Under the pieces are notes generated by a model. That model saw nothing but the letters and a program-made list of their open reading frames with translations, did no database searches and was not told the DNA's origin. From contig CAWFAP010000002.1 of assembly GCA_963813975.1 (NCBI GenBank), positions 124,001 through 188,000 of the forward strand: a stretch of DNA of 64,000 nucleotides, written 5' to 3'. A program made the translations under genes and the position numbers. Position 1 is the stretch's first letter. Each line of letters starts with the position of its first letter. Positions 40,691-49,173 of the stretch are shown here, in pieces. Source of the DNA: RYN-230 sp963813975 (lineage in GTDB: Bacteria; Actinomycetota; Actinomycetes; Streptosporangiales; Streptosporangiaceae).

Positions 40691-41488
40691 ATGACTTCGC
40701 AGCGGGACGAGACCTCCCACAACACGGCCGGCGAGGAGCGGGCGGACGACCCGATCATCATCGAACGCCATGACGAGTTCCTGACCGGCGGCGGCCAGGC
40801 GGCCCCGGGCGGCGCGGATGAGGACGCGACGGCCGGCGATGAACTGCTCGGCCGGCCCGCGGCTCCGGACACCGGCGGCATGGATCCCGCTCCCTTGGTG
40901 GTTCCCCCGGAAACACCCCGCCCCGATATGAGCAGCGCGGACATGGGAAGCATGGAAACCGGCCGCCCGGGCCCGGACCGCCCTGAAGCAGGCGGCCCGG
41001 AGACCGGCGGCCCGGCAGCGATGCCCGGCGCGGCGGCCTCCAGCGTGGTGGACCCGGGCCCGGCCACGCCCGGTTCGGCACCCTTCGGGGCGGCATCCGC
41101 TGACCCGGCGGCTCCCCCTTCGGGGGCCACGTCCAGCACGCCCGCGGCCGTGGCGGAGCCCGGCGTGGCCGACACCCTGGACCCGTCCGAACCCGGCCTG
41201 GCCAGCGCCAGCGAGCGTGACCCGGCGGCCGGGGGCAGCATTCCCGCCACGGCCCTGGCCGAGCAGCAGTGGCCGGCCATCCAGGCGATGTTCGTTGATG
41301 ACCCCAAGGGGTCCGTGCAGCGGGCCGCGGCGGCGGCCGACGAGGTAGTCAAGACCTTCGTGGCCTCGCTCGAGCGGGAGCAGGCGGCGCTGCGCGCGAC
41401 CTGGGAGCAGGACACGACCACGGAGGATCTGCGCACCGCGCTCCAGCAGTACCGGGCGTTCTGCGGCCGGCTAGAGGGCCTGGCCTGA
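40691..41488 (+). CDS. FVD-P / TEDLR domain protein (paralogue B)
   Basis: A 265-residue protein without a membrane helix. The first 185 residues are low complexity (Ala/Gly/Pro/Asp, with ETGGP-type repeats). The C-terminal 80 residues repeat the domain of the preceding gene: EQQWPAIQAMFVDDPKGSVQ, DEVVKTFVASLEREQAALRA and TEDLRTALQQYRAFCGRL. The two genes are adjacent and co-directional, and an in-frame GTG 9 nt upstream would overlap the previous stop. They look like a duplicated pair in which one copy is membrane-anchored and the other soluble. Function is unknown. Confidence 0.75.
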   Translation: MTSQRDETSHNTAGEERADDPIIIERHDEFLTGGGQAAPGGADEDATAGDELLGRPAAPDTGGMDPAPLVVPPETPRPDMSSADMGSMETGRPGPDRPEAGGPETGGPAAMPGAAASSVVDPGPATPGSAPFGAASADPAAPPSGATSSTPAAVAEPGVADTLDPSEPGLASASERDPAAGGSIPATALAEQQWPAIQAMFVDDPKGSVQRAAAAADEVVKTFVASLEREQAALRATWEQDTTTEDLRTALQQYRAFCGRLEGLA

Positions 41489-41514
41489 CCGCGGGCCTGG
41501 CCTCAATGGGACCT

Positions 41515-41562
41515 GGTCACCGGCACCGGCCACTCCCGCAGCGGTGGCCGGCGCCGGTGACC
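41515..41562. terminator. Bidirectional terminator, 19-bp stem
   Basis: GGTCACCGGC-A-CCGGCCAC pairs with GTGGCCGG-C-GCCGGTGACC (one internal mismatch) around a 10-nt loop. It lies between the convergent paralogue B and GntR genes. Confidence 0.8.
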
Positions 41563-41641
41563 ATCCGGTGGCCCGGCCCGTCCTCCCGGCCCGATGTCCC
41601 AGCCTGGCGGGCCGGGGCCGGGCGGGCCGGGCCGTCCATGC

Positions 41642-42385
41642 TCAGGACGGCCCGCGGCGCAGACTGACCCGGTAGGAGTAGTGGGCCGGGTCGAAATAGC
41701 TCACCGCCAGCTCGACCGGGGTGTCCGCGTCGTCGGTGTAGAGCCGGTCGATCCGCAGCACCGGCTGGCCGGCCGCGCACTCCAGGTGCGCCGCGGCGGC
41801 GGGCGACGCGGCCGCGGCGGTGATGCTCTGCTCCGCGCCCTTGATCGACCGGGTCATCCTGGCGTCGATCAGCCCGATGACCGTGATCCGGCTGCGCCGG
41901 CCGGCCGCGGCCAGTTCCGGGACGTCGCTGACCAGCGCCCCGACCCGAGGCGGCAGGAAAATCGAGGTGTGGCAGAACGGGACGTTCCCGTGCAGCCGGA
42001 TCAGCGTGAGCGCCTGCACGTCGTCGGAGGGCAGCCGCAGCCTGCTCGCGCCCTCCACGTCCACCACGTGCCGCAGCGGGGTGATGACCTCGCACTCGGT
42101 GTCCAGGGACAGGGCCATCAGGTCCTCGACCGAGCCGAAATGCCGCAGGTAACGATCGGCCTCGGCCACCGGGTACGTGCCGCGCCCGGCCACCCGGTAG
42201 ATGATCCCCTCGGAGACCAGATCCTGCATCGCCCGCCGGACCGTCTGCCTGCTCACCGAATGGCGCGCAGACAGCTGCTCCTCGGTAGGCAGCTGCTGGC
42301 CGTCGGCGTACTCGCCGTTGCGGATCGCGTCCCGCAGTGAGGCGGCCAGCGTCCGGTAGGCGCTGGACCTGGCCTGGTCGGGCAC
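41642..42385 (-). CDS. GntR-family regulator (HutC/UTRA type)
   Basis: A 247-residue protein with a GTG start 10 nt after GGGAGG. Residues about 8-75 are the GntR winged HTH (LAASLRDAIRNGEYADGQQL, then EEQLSARHSVSRQTVRRAMQ). Residues about 90-245 form the UTRA effector domain (ALTLIRLHGNVPFCHTSIFL; QPVLRIDRLYTDDADTPVEL). It is divergent from the MmgE/PrpD - acyl-CoA dehydrogenase - CaiB genes and is the obvious candidate for controlling them, probably as a repressor relieved by a carboxylic acid pathway intermediate (inference). Confidence 0.9.
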   Translation of the reverse strand: MPDQARSSAYRTLAASLRDAIRNGEYADGQQLPTEEQLSARHSVSRQTVRRAMQDLVSEGIIYRVAGRGTYPVAEADRYLRHFGSVEDLMALSLDTECEVITPLRHVVDVEGASRLRLPSDDVQALTLIRLHGNVPFCHTSIFLPPRVGALVSDVPELAAAGRRSRITVIGLIDARMTRSIKGAEQSITAAAASPAAAAHLECAAGQPVLRIDRLYTDDADTPVELAVSYFDPAHYSYRVSLRRGPS

Positions 42386-42542
42386 GGCTCCCGTTCCTCC
42401 CTGCTCCCGGTGCGGCCCCCTCGAGTAACCCGGAGGCGGCCGCGGGGCACGCCCGGGGCGGACCCGGCCGCCCAGACGGTTGCGTCGCGAAATGGCCGTA
42501 CATATCTTAGGTTCAGTCGGCCAACTGCGGGAGTGGTGCCAG

Positions 42543-43772
42543 GTGCCGGAACCAGCGGACTCGCTCGCCGGGCGGCTCGCCCAGTGGGCCCACAATCTCG
42601 AGCCGGACGGGGAAGATCTCGCCCTGGCGGACCGGTCGCTGGCCGATACGGTCGCGGTGGCGCTGGCCGGGCGGGAGCACCCGGTGACGTTGCTGGCCGG
42701 GAGCATGCCGGAAGGCCCGCGCTGGGCGGTGGCCGCCCACGTCCTGGACTTCGATGACCTGCACATGGAGTCGACCACGCACATCAGCGCGGTCTGCGTG
42801 CCCACGGCGCTGGCGCTCGGCGCGGACGCCCGGGCCTACCTGGCCGGAGCCGGGGTGATGGCCCGGCTCGGCACCGCGCTGGGCTGGCCGCACTACTCCG
42901 CGGGCTGGCACGCCACCTGCACCGCTGGCGCCCCGGCCGCCGCGGCCGGGGCAGCGGTCGCGCTGGGCCTGGGCCCGGAGCAGATCGCCACCGCCATGGC
43001 GCTCGCGGTCCCGGGGGCCGGCGGGGTACAGCGGGCGTTCGGTACCGACGCCAAGTCGCTCCAGGTCGGGTTCGCCGTGGACACCGGGATCCGGGCCGCC
43101 ACGCTGGCCGCGGCCGGCGCGCGGGCCGACCCGGCCGCCCTGGAGGAGTGGATGACGCTGGTCGGCGGCGATCCCGGCGCAGTCACCCTGTCCGGGTCCG
43201 CGGTTCCCGGCGGCCTGGCGGTCAAGATCTACCCGTGCTGCTACGCGTTGCAGCGGCCGATCAGCGCCCTGGGGGAGCTGGCCCAGTCCGGGCCGCTGGA
43301 CCCGGCCGAGGTGCGCCGGATCGTGCTCCGCACCCCCGAGGGCACGCTGACCCCGCTGATCCATCACCGGCCGGACACCGGCCTGCAGGGCAAGTTCAGC
43401 CTGGAGTACGGGGCGGCTGCCGCGCTGCTGGACGGGTACCCGGGCTTCGCCAGCTTCACTGACGACGCGGTGCGCCGGCCCGCAGCCCGCCGCCTGGCCG
43501 GGCTGGCCGAGATCAAGAGCGAGCCGGGCGGGACCTGGTTGCTGGACGGCGAGCTGGTCGCCGAGCTGCACATGGCCAGCGGTGGCGTCGCGCAGATCAG
43601 CCAGCAGTTCCCTCCGGGGTCCCCGGCCCGGCCCGCTACCGCCACCCAGCTCCAGGCGAAGATCACCGACTGCCTGGCCGGACTGGACCTGGCTGGCCTG
43701 GGCGGCCAGGAGATGGATTCCCCGGCCTGGACTTGGCCGAGCTCCGCCGACCTGCTCCGGGACTTCTGCTAG
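42543..43772 (+). CDS. MmgE/PrpD family protein
   Basis: About 409 residues from a GTG that has GGAG 9 nt upstream; an ATG at 42492 is possible but has no ribosome site, and the AT-rich sequence between looks like a promoter (TACATATCTTAGG). The MmgE/PrpD fold is shown by ADTVAVALAGREHPV, YSAGWHATCTAGAPAAAAGA, the helical AFGTDAKSLQVGFAVDTGIR and VKIYPCCYALQRPISALGEL. Members include 2-methylcitrate dehydratase and cis-aconitate decarboxylase. The neighbours suggest a dicarboxylate or tricarboxylate substrate handled as a CoA ester downstream, but the exact reaction is open. Confidence 0.87.
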   Translation: MPEPADSLAGRLAQWAHNLEPDGEDLALADRSLADTVAVALAGREHPVTLLAGSMPEGPRWAVAAHVLDFDDLHMESTTHISAVCVPTALALGADARAYLAGAGVMARLGTALGWPHYSAGWHATCTAGAPAAAAGAAVALGLGPEQIATAMALAVPGAGGVQRAFGTDAKSLQVGFAVDTGIRAATLAAAGARADPAALEEWMTLVGGDPGAVTLSGSAVPGGLAVKIYPCCYALQRPISALGELAQSGPLDPAEVRRIVLRTPEGTLTPLIHHRPDTGLQGKFSLEYGAAAALLDGYPGFASFTDDAVRRPAARRLAGLAEIKSEPGGTWLLDGELVAELHMASGGVAQISQQFPPGSPARPATATQLQAKITDCLAGLDLAGLGGQEMDSPAWTWPSSADLLRDFC

Positions 43773-43793
43773 TGCGGCGCGCCGGCCAGGCCC

Positions 43794-43866
43794 CCGCGGC
43801 GGAGCTCGCGCAGGCCAGCACCGCGGCGGAGCTCGCGCCAGCACCGCGGCGGAGCTCACCCCAGCA
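43794..43866 (+). repeat. 23-bp tandem repeat ahead of the acyl-CoA dehydrogenase gene
   Basis: Three units of CCGCGGCGGAGCTCGCGCCAGCA type, the first with a 4-bp insertion and the third with two changes, fill most of the gap between the MmgE/PrpD and acyl-CoA dehydrogenase genes. Each contains the palindrome GAGCTC. Confidence 0.8.
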
Positions 43867-43889
43867 AGCACGGCGGCGAAGGGATAGAC

Positions 43890-45047
43890 ATGGATGAGCT
43901 GAGCGAGGAGGAGCGCGCGATCGTCGGCCTGGTCCGCGACTTCGTGGATCGTGACGTCAGGCCGGTGGCGTCGGAGCTGGAGCACGCGAATACCTACCCG
44001 GAGAAGCTCATCGAGCAGATGAAGCAGCTGGGCATCTACGGGCTGGCTATCCCCGAACCGTGGGGCGCCGCGCGGGTCAGCACGCCGTGCTACGCGCTGG
44101 TCACCGAGGAGTTGTCCCGCGGCTGGATGAGCCTGGCCGGCGCCATGGGCGGCCACACGGTGGTGGCCAAGCTGCTCCTGGACTACGGGACCGACGCGCA
44201 GAAGGAGCGCTACCTGCCGCGGATGGCGACCGGCGAGGTCCGGGCCACGATGGCGCTCACGGAACCCGGCGGTGGCTCCGACCTGCAGGCCATGCGCACG
44301 GCCGCGCACCGCGACGGCGATTCGTATCTCATCAACGGAACGAAGACGTGGATTACGAACGCCCGGCGTTCCGCGCTGGTCGCGCTGCTGTGCAAAACCG
44401 ATCCGGCTGCGCGGCCCGCCCACGCGGGGATCAGCATCCTGCTGGTCGAGCACGGGCCGGGTTTCACGGTATCGCGCGACCTGCCGAAGCTGGGTTACAA
44501 GGGGGTGGAAAGCTGCGAGCTGTCCTTCGATGACTTCCGGGTGCCGGCGGATGCGCTGCTCGGCGACCGGGAGGGCGAGGGCTTCGGCCAGATGATGCGC
44601 GGCCTGGAGATCGGCCGGATCCAGGTCGCCTCCCGGGCCGTCGGTGTCGCGCGGGCCGCACTGGAGGACTCCATGCGGTACGCCCAGCAGCGGGAGAGCT
44701 TCGGCCAGCCCATCTGGCAGCACCAGTCGGTCGGCAACTACCTGGCCGACATGGCCACCAAGCTGATCGCCGCGCGCCAGCTGGTGCTCTACGCCGCGCG
44801 CTGCTTCGACGCGGGCGGCCGGGCGGACATGGAGGCGGGCATGGCCAAGCTGTTCGCCTCGGAGACCGCGATGGAGATCGCGCTCAACGCCGTGCGCATC
44901 CACGGCGGGTACGGCTACTCGACCGAGTTCGACGTGGAGCGTTATTTCCGCGACGCCCCGCTGATGATCGTGGGCGAGGGCACCAACGAGATCCAGCGCA
45001 ACGTCATCGCCCGCCAGCTCATCAAGCGAAACTCGGTCGCCCCGTGA
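43890..45047 (+). CDS. Acyl-CoA dehydrogenase
   Basis: A 385-residue flavoprotein of standard length. It has the N-terminal helical domain (EEERAIVGLVRDFVDRDVRP), the FAD/substrate signature MALTEPGGGSDLQAMRTAA, the beta-domain motif SYLINGTKTWITNA, the C-terminal helices YAQQRESFGQPIWQHQSVGN and the catalytic-Glu region IVGEGTNEIQRNVIARQL. It oxidises an acyl-CoA to the 2,3-enoyl-CoA with electrons passed to ETF. The ATG has AAGGGAT upstream. It lies between an MmgE/PrpD gene and a CaiB-type CoA-transferase 13 bp downstream, so a short branched or dicarboxylic acyl-CoA is the likely substrate. Confidence 0.95.
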   Translation: MDELSEEERAIVGLVRDFVDRDVRPVASELEHANTYPEKLIEQMKQLGIYGLAIPEPWGAARVSTPCYALVTEELSRGWMSLAGAMGGHTVVAKLLLDYGTDAQKERYLPRMATGEVRATMALTEPGGGSDLQAMRTAAHRDGDSYLINGTKTWITNARRSALVALLCKTDPAARPAHAGISILLVEHGPGFTVSRDLPKLGYKGVESCELSFDDFRVPADALLGDREGEGFGQMMRGLEIGRIQVASRAVGVARAALEDSMRYAQQRESFGQPIWQHQSVGNYLADMATKLIAARQLVLYAARCFDAGGRADMEAGMAKLFASETAMEIALNAVRIHGGYGYSTEFDVERYFRDAPLMIVGEGTNEIQRNVIARQLIKRNSVAP

Positions 45048-45060
45048 GGAGCGCCGGAGC

Positions 45061-46221
45061 GTGAGCGCGCTGCCGCTGGACGGCGTGCTGGTCGTGGCGC
45101 TGGAGCAGGCCGTGGCAGCCCCGTTCGCCACCCGCCAGCTCGCCGACCTCGGCGCGCGGGTGATCAAGGTCGAGCGGGCCGGGGCGGGTGACTTCGCCCG
45201 CGGCTACGACCAATCGGTGCACGGCCAGTCGAGCTACTTCGTCTGGCTGAACCGGGGCAAGGAAAGCGTCGAGCTTGATGTGAAGAAGCCCGCCGACCGG
45301 GCCGTGCTGGACGCCATGCTGGCCCGCGCGGACGTGTTCGTGCAGAACCTCGCGCCCGGCGCGGCTGACCGGCTCGGCCTGGGCGGGGAACAGCTCGAGG
45401 GCCGCCACCCCCGCCTGATCAGCTGCTCGATCTCGGGCTACGGCCCGGACGGCCCGTACGCCGCCAAGAAGGCCTACGACCTGCTGGTGCAGTGCGAGGC
45501 CGGGCTGCTGTCGGTGACCGGGACCCCGGCGGAGCCGGCCAAGGCCGGCATCTCCGTGGCCGACATCGCGGCCGGGATGTACGCCTACTCCGGCGTGCTG
45601 ACCGCGCTGTACGAACGGGAGCGGACCGGCCGCGGCGGCCGCTTCGAGGTAGCCATGCTCGACGCGCTGGGCGAATGGATGAGCCAGCCCTACTACTACA
45701 GCGTCTACGGCGGCCGGACCTCGCCGCGCACGGGGGCGCGGCACGCCTCGATCTCCCCGTACGGGCCCTATCCGGCCCGGGGTGGCCAGGTGTTCCTGGG
45801 CATCCAAAACGAGCGCGAGTGGGTGGTGCTGTGCGAGCGGATCCTGGGCCGGCCCGATCTGGTCACCGATGAGCGGTTCGCGACCAACCCGGCCCGGGTC
45901 GCGCACCATGACGAGCTGACCGCGATCCTCACCGGGGTGTTCGCCGCTATCCCGGTGGACCAGCTCGAAGCGTCGCTGGAAGCGGCGGGTATCGCCAACG
46001 CCCGGATGCGCAGCCCCGGGGAGTTCGCCGCTCATCCGCAGCTAGCGGCCCGGGACCGGTGGCGCGACGTGGATTCCCCCCAGGGCCAGCTCCGGGCGTT
46101 GCTGCCGCCAGTGACGGTGCCCGGCCGGACCGCCGCGATGGGCGCGGTCCCGGCGCTTGGGCAGCACACCCTTGCGATCCGCGCGGAATTCGGGCTCCCA
46201 CCGCGGCAGGCAGCACCATAA
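45061..46221 (+). CDS. CaiB/BaiF-type (family III) CoA-transferase
   Basis: A 386-residue protein with the family III pattern. It opens LDGVLVVALEQAVAAPFATR, then has LGARVIKVERAGAGDFARGY, WLNRGKESVELDVKKPADRA, ISGYGPDGPYAAKKAYDLLV (the Asp of this last motif is the usual acyl-anhydride nucleophile) and GGRFEVAMLDALGEWM. It should move CoA between carboxylic acids, activating the substrate for the adjacent acyl-CoA dehydrogenase. It lies 13 bp after that gene in one operon, with GAGGAGC before the GTG start. The exact acid is not inferable. Confidence 0.93.
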   Translation: MSALPLDGVLVVALEQAVAAPFATRQLADLGARVIKVERAGAGDFARGYDQSVHGQSSYFVWLNRGKESVELDVKKPADRAVLDAMLARADVFVQNLAPGAADRLGLGGEQLEGRHPRLISCSISGYGPDGPYAAKKAYDLLVQCEAGLLSVTGTPAEPAKAGISVADIAAGMYAYSGVLTALYERERTGRGGRFEVAMLDALGEWMSQPYYYSVYGGRTSPRTGARHASISPYGPYPARGGQVFLGIQNEREWVVLCERILGRPDLVTDERFATNPARVAHHDELTAILTGVFAAIPVDQLEASLEAAGIANARMRSPGEFAAHPQLAARDRWRDVDSPQGQLRALLPPVTVPGRTAAMGAVPALGQHTLAIRAEFGLPPRQAAP

Positions 46222-46246
46222 GCCGCGGCGCCGGCCCGCCCCGACG

Positions 46247-47128
46247 CTAGGGGCTGGCCGGGCCGCAGGCGACCATGGGGCGGGCGGAGCCGGCTCCCAG
46301 GGTGGCCCGGCACTGCTGGGAGCCGCCCTGGGCCACCACGGTGACCGGCTCGGCGGGGGGCAGGCCGCCGATCGTAAGGGTCCGGGTGGCCGTCCCGTCG
46401 GTGGCCGGCGTGATCGCGGCGGTGGCCAGTACCTGGCCGGAAGTGCCCCCGCTGACCACGACGGTGGCGCTCTGGCCGCTGGTCAGCCCCCGGAAGGTGA
46501 CCTCCGCGGTGATGGTCGTGGTGCCCGGGGTACCGGGGGTGGAGACCGTGGCGTGGTCGAGCGCGCGGGTCACCGCGATCGTCGGCTGGCTGCTCGTCGT
46601 GGTGGCCAGCGCCACGATCGCCGCCACCCCGGCCAGCACCGCGGCGATCAGCAACAGCAGGGTGGCGGCCCGGGTGGGATAGCCGCGCGTGTCGATCCGG
46701 CGCTTGTACCAGGCCCTGACCGCGGCCAGGTTCTCCGGGTTGAGATGCCGGGTGATGGTCAGGATCTGGGCCGCGAGCGCACAGGCCACGGCCAGGGCGG
46801 CGCAGGCCACGGCGGCGATCGTGATCCACCGGGCGGGCCCGCTCACCGTCGGCTTGGTGGCGCCGAACACCCCGAGCCCGCCGAGCAGCGTGCCGATGAT
46901 GGTCACGGTGCGGACCACCCGGTCGGTGGCCGTGTCCACGCGTTCGAGGGATTTGGCTGGAGTCAGCTCGCGGGCCAGGTTCACCCAGACCCGGTCCTCG
47001 TCGGTGACCGGGCGCACCGCCGCCTGCGGCACCGGCTCTTGCGGCACGGTGTCATGCGGCACCGGCTCTTGTGGCACCGGGTCTTGCGGCGCGGGCCCTG
47101 GCCCCTGGCCCGCGATGTCCGAGGTCAT
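46247..47128 (-). CDS. Hypothetical membrane protein with repeat-rich N-terminus
   Basis: A 293-residue protein. Residues about 10-35 are a Pro/Gln/Glu/Val repeat (PQEPVP-type) encoded by a 15-bp minisatellite. Three membrane helices follow (TVTIIGTLLGGLGVFGATK, WITIAAVACAALAVACALAA and ATLLLLIAAVLAGVAAIVAL), then a C-terminal beta-rich Thr/Gly domain (TTTITAEVTFRGLTSGQSAT) with two Cys (QQCRATLG and MVACGPA) that probably faces outside. I do not recognise the family. Its ATG overlaps the previous stop by 4 bp, so it is coupled to a small Cys-containing protein. Confidence 0.7.
   Translation of the reverse strand: MTSDIAGQGPGPAPQDPVPQEPVPHDTVPQEPVPQAAVRPVTDEDRVWVNLARELTPAKSLERVDTATDRVVRTVTIIGTLLGGLGVFGATKPTVSGPARWITIAAVACAALAVACALAAQILTITRHLNPENLAAVRAWYKRRIDTRGYPTRAATLLLLIAAVLAGVAAIVALATTTSSQPTIAVTRALDHATVSTPGTPGTTTITAEVTFRGLTSGQSATVVVSGGTSGQVLATAAITPATDGTATRTLTIGGLPPAEPVTVVAQGGSQQCRATLGAGSARPMVACGPASP
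47028..47102 (-). repeat. 15-bp x5 in-frame minisatellite
   Basis: Five 15-bp units of GGCACCGGCTCTTGC type (plus-strand reading, drifting at the last unit) encode the PQ(E/D)PVP-like repeat at the N-terminus of the membrane protein. The unit length preserves frame. Confidence 0.85.
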
Positions 47129-47355
47129 GGGCGGTACGTCCCGGCACAGGTGAGCTGGTGGGGCGCCGGGTGGCCGGCGGGCCCCGGGCAGGTCACGATC
47201 ACCTCGAACGGCTGCGGCCTCGGCCGGGACCGGAACGGCGGCAGCAGCCAGGCCCGGGCCACCTCCAGTCCCGTGCCGCCGAGCGCCTGGAGCACGAGCG
47301 GGCTCAGATCGGAATGATCCTGAGGGCAGGTGTAGGTGGCAGGTTCCAGTTCCAC
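47125..47355 (-). CDS. Small hypothetical protein with three Cys
   Basis: About 76 residues from a GTG placed 8 nt after GGAGG; in-frame GTGs just upstream would give a slightly longer protein. The sequence (ELEPATYTCPQDHSDLSPLV, PQPFEVIVTCPGPAGHPAPH and a final QLTCAGTYRP) has three Cys and two His and no membrane helix. A metal-binding role is conceivable. It is coupled by a 4-bp ATGA overlap to the following membrane protein gene and is divergent from the SIS-domain gene. Confidence 0.55.
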   Translation of the reverse strand: MELEPATYTCPQDHSDLSPLVLQALGGTGLEVARAWLLPPFRSRPRPQPFEVIVTCPGPAGHPAPHQLTCAGTYRP

Positions 47356-47582
47356 AGGGGACACCTCCACACCGCCGCGTCGCCGCCCGGGCGACCCGGC
47401 ATCACCAGGGTCCGGTGTCGCGCCGGACCGCCTCCCGGCCATCGCGGCGCGCCGGAGCAGGCGGGGCTGCGGGGCGCGACGTCACTGTACTATCCAAGGC
47501 CATTCCAGGGCGGGGGAACCGGCCCATTCCGCAGCCGCAGGCCCCCCTCGGTACGCTGCTGGGCAGGCATGAGGGGGAAGCG

Positions 47583-48596
47583 ATGACGCACACCGCGATG
47601 TACCGCATGATCATGGCCCAGGCCGACGCGCTGGACCGGATCGCCGGGCTCGACGTGTCCGCCCCCGCCGCGATCCTGGCCGCGGCCCGCCGCGTGATCA
47701 TCGTCGGTACGGGGACCAGCCAGCACGCCGCGGAACTCGGCGCGATGATGCTGGAACGGGCGGGCCTGGACGCGCGGTGGTTCGCCGCCGCGACCTGGGT
47801 CCGGTGGGGCAGCGGCCCGCAGCCGGGCGACGTGCTGGTGGTGATCACCCACACCGGGCAGACCGGCTACGCGGCCCGGGCCCGGTCGGAGGCGCTGGCC
47901 CGCGGGGTGCCGCTGGTCTCGATCACGGGGACCGGCCCGGGGTGGCCGGAGGCCATCACGACGGTGGCGCCGGAGGAATCCGAGACCTACACGGTGAGCT
48001 ACACCGCGGCCCTGGCGGTGCTGGCCCGGCTGGCCCACCAGGTAGCCGGTGCGGCCGAGGAGCCCCCGGCCGGGGCACGGACCGATGGCTCCCCGGGTGA
48101 CGTGCTGCAGGCCGCGGCGGAGATCCGGGTGGCCTACTCGGCGGCCGCGGCCGCGGACGTGCCGGTCCCGGCCCGCAGCCTCGGCATCGTCGGCTGCGGG
48201 CCGTGGGGCGTCACCGCGCGGGAGGCGGCGCTGAAGCTCCGGGAAGGGGCCCGGATGCTCGCCGAGGGGTTCGACGCCGAGCGATTCCTGCACGGTAACG
48301 CGGTGCCATTCACCGCGGCCGACGGCGTGCTCCTGCTCCAGCCGGACGCGGATCCCGAAGGGCTGACCGGTGCTGTGGGCGAGGCCGCGGCGCGCGAGGG
48401 CATCCCCGTCAGCGTGCTCACCCTGCCGTCGGCCGGCCTGTCCCCGCTGCTCGCCCAGCTGCCGGCCACCGTGCACCTGCAGCTTATGGCGGAGCGGTTC
48501 GCGCGGCTGCGGGGCCAGGACCCGGACACGGTCATCACCGGAGCCTGGGCGGACCCCGGTTTGTGGCAGATTGGCCTGCCCGAAGTCCCCGTTTAG
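47583..48596 (+). CDS. SIS-domain sugar isomerase-like protein (GlmS/AgaS type)
   Basis: A 337-residue protein with two SIS domains and no glutamine amidotransferase domain. The first has RRVIIVGTGTSQHAAELGAM and VLVVITHTGQTGYAARARSE with the Ser/Thr-rich phosphosugar loop. The second has RSLGIVGCGPWGVTAREAAL, KLREGARMLAEGFDAERFLH and GVLLLQPDADPEGLTG. The layout matches the isomerase half of glucosamine-6-phosphate synthase and AgaS-like aldose-ketose isomerases or deaminases. It may isomerise or deaminate an amino-sugar phosphate. A possible -10 (TACTAT at 47488) lies well upstream. It is apparently monocistronic. Confidence 0.87.
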   Translation: MTHTAMYRMIMAQADALDRIAGLDVSAPAAILAAARRVIIVGTGTSQHAAELGAMMLERAGLDARWFAAATWVRWGSGPQPGDVLVVITHTGQTGYAARARSEALARGVPLVSITGTGPGWPEAITTVAPEESETYTVSYTAALAVLARLAHQVAGAAEEPPAGARTDGSPGDVLQAAAEIRVAYSAAAAADVPVPARSLGIVGCGPWGVTAREAALKLREGARMLAEGFDAERFLHGNAVPFTAADGVLLLQPDADPEGLTGAVGEAAAREGIPVSVLTLPSAGLSPLLAQLPATVHLQLMAERFARLRGQDPDTVITGAWADPGLWQIGLPEVPV

Positions 48597-48771
48597 GAGT
48601 AGTGCGCGGGCCGCTCGGACGGGCGGCGTACGCGTGCCGTGCCCGGCCGCTAACCGCGGACGGGAACGGATAACTCCTTGGTCAACCCGTCTGCGGGCCA
48701 GGCCGAAATGCCCTAATATCGGCACGCTGGCAGGGCGGGTGATCGACAGCGGGGACCGAGAGCGGGGACCG

Positions 48772-49173
48772 GTGTGGACTTGCGATAACGGGCATCCCAT
48801 TTCCCCGGGGGATGCGTTTTGCGACCGTTGCGGGGCGTACGTGCGGCCCGGTGACCTTTCTGGGGCACCGGAAGCGGTCCGGCCTGGATCGGAGCCCGGC
48901 CACGGGCAGGCGGAACACGGCCCGGAATACTCCGGTGCCGCCATCGACGAATATGCGCCGCTCTTCAGCAGCGGGTCGTTCACGGAATACATCGCGGCCA
49001 CCTCGGAAAGCGACATTCCGCCTTTTTCCCCTCCGCCATTGCCGGACGAGGTGACGCCGGGCGCTTACCCGCAGGTGCCCGCGGCTGAGCCCGGCCCCGG
49101 AGCTCCCGGCGTTGACGCTCGTGACGAGCCGGAGGCTCCGGATGCCGGCCCTTCCGGACGGCGCCGGCTATGA
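48772..49173 (+). CDS. Zinc-ribbon protein with acidic disordered tail
   Basis: About 133 residues from a GTG; a GTG 33 nt upstream (48739) is an alternative. The N-terminus is a compact zinc ribbon, CDNGHPISPGDAFCDRCGAY, with Cys, His, Cys and Cys as ligands. The remaining 110 residues are acidic, Pro/Glu/Ala-rich and probably disordered, ending GPSGRRRL. The last 32 nt overlap the start of the next gene in another frame. Either the two are coupled, or they are one gene split by a frameshift, since the low-complexity composition continues across the junction. No function is known. Confidence 0.65.
   Translation: MWTCDNGHPISPGDAFCDRCGAYVRPGDLSGAPEAVRPGSEPGHGQAEHGPEYSGAAIDEYAPLFSSGSFTEYIAATSESDIPPFSPPPLPDEVTPGAYPQVPAAEPGPGAPGVDARDEPEAPDAGPSGRRRL

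Noticed and set aside
42513..45167. An 884-codon open frame antisense to the MmgE/PrpD and acyl-CoA dehydrogenase genes
   Set aside because: It spans two genes with clear family motifs on the plus strand; long antisense frames are expected at this GC content.
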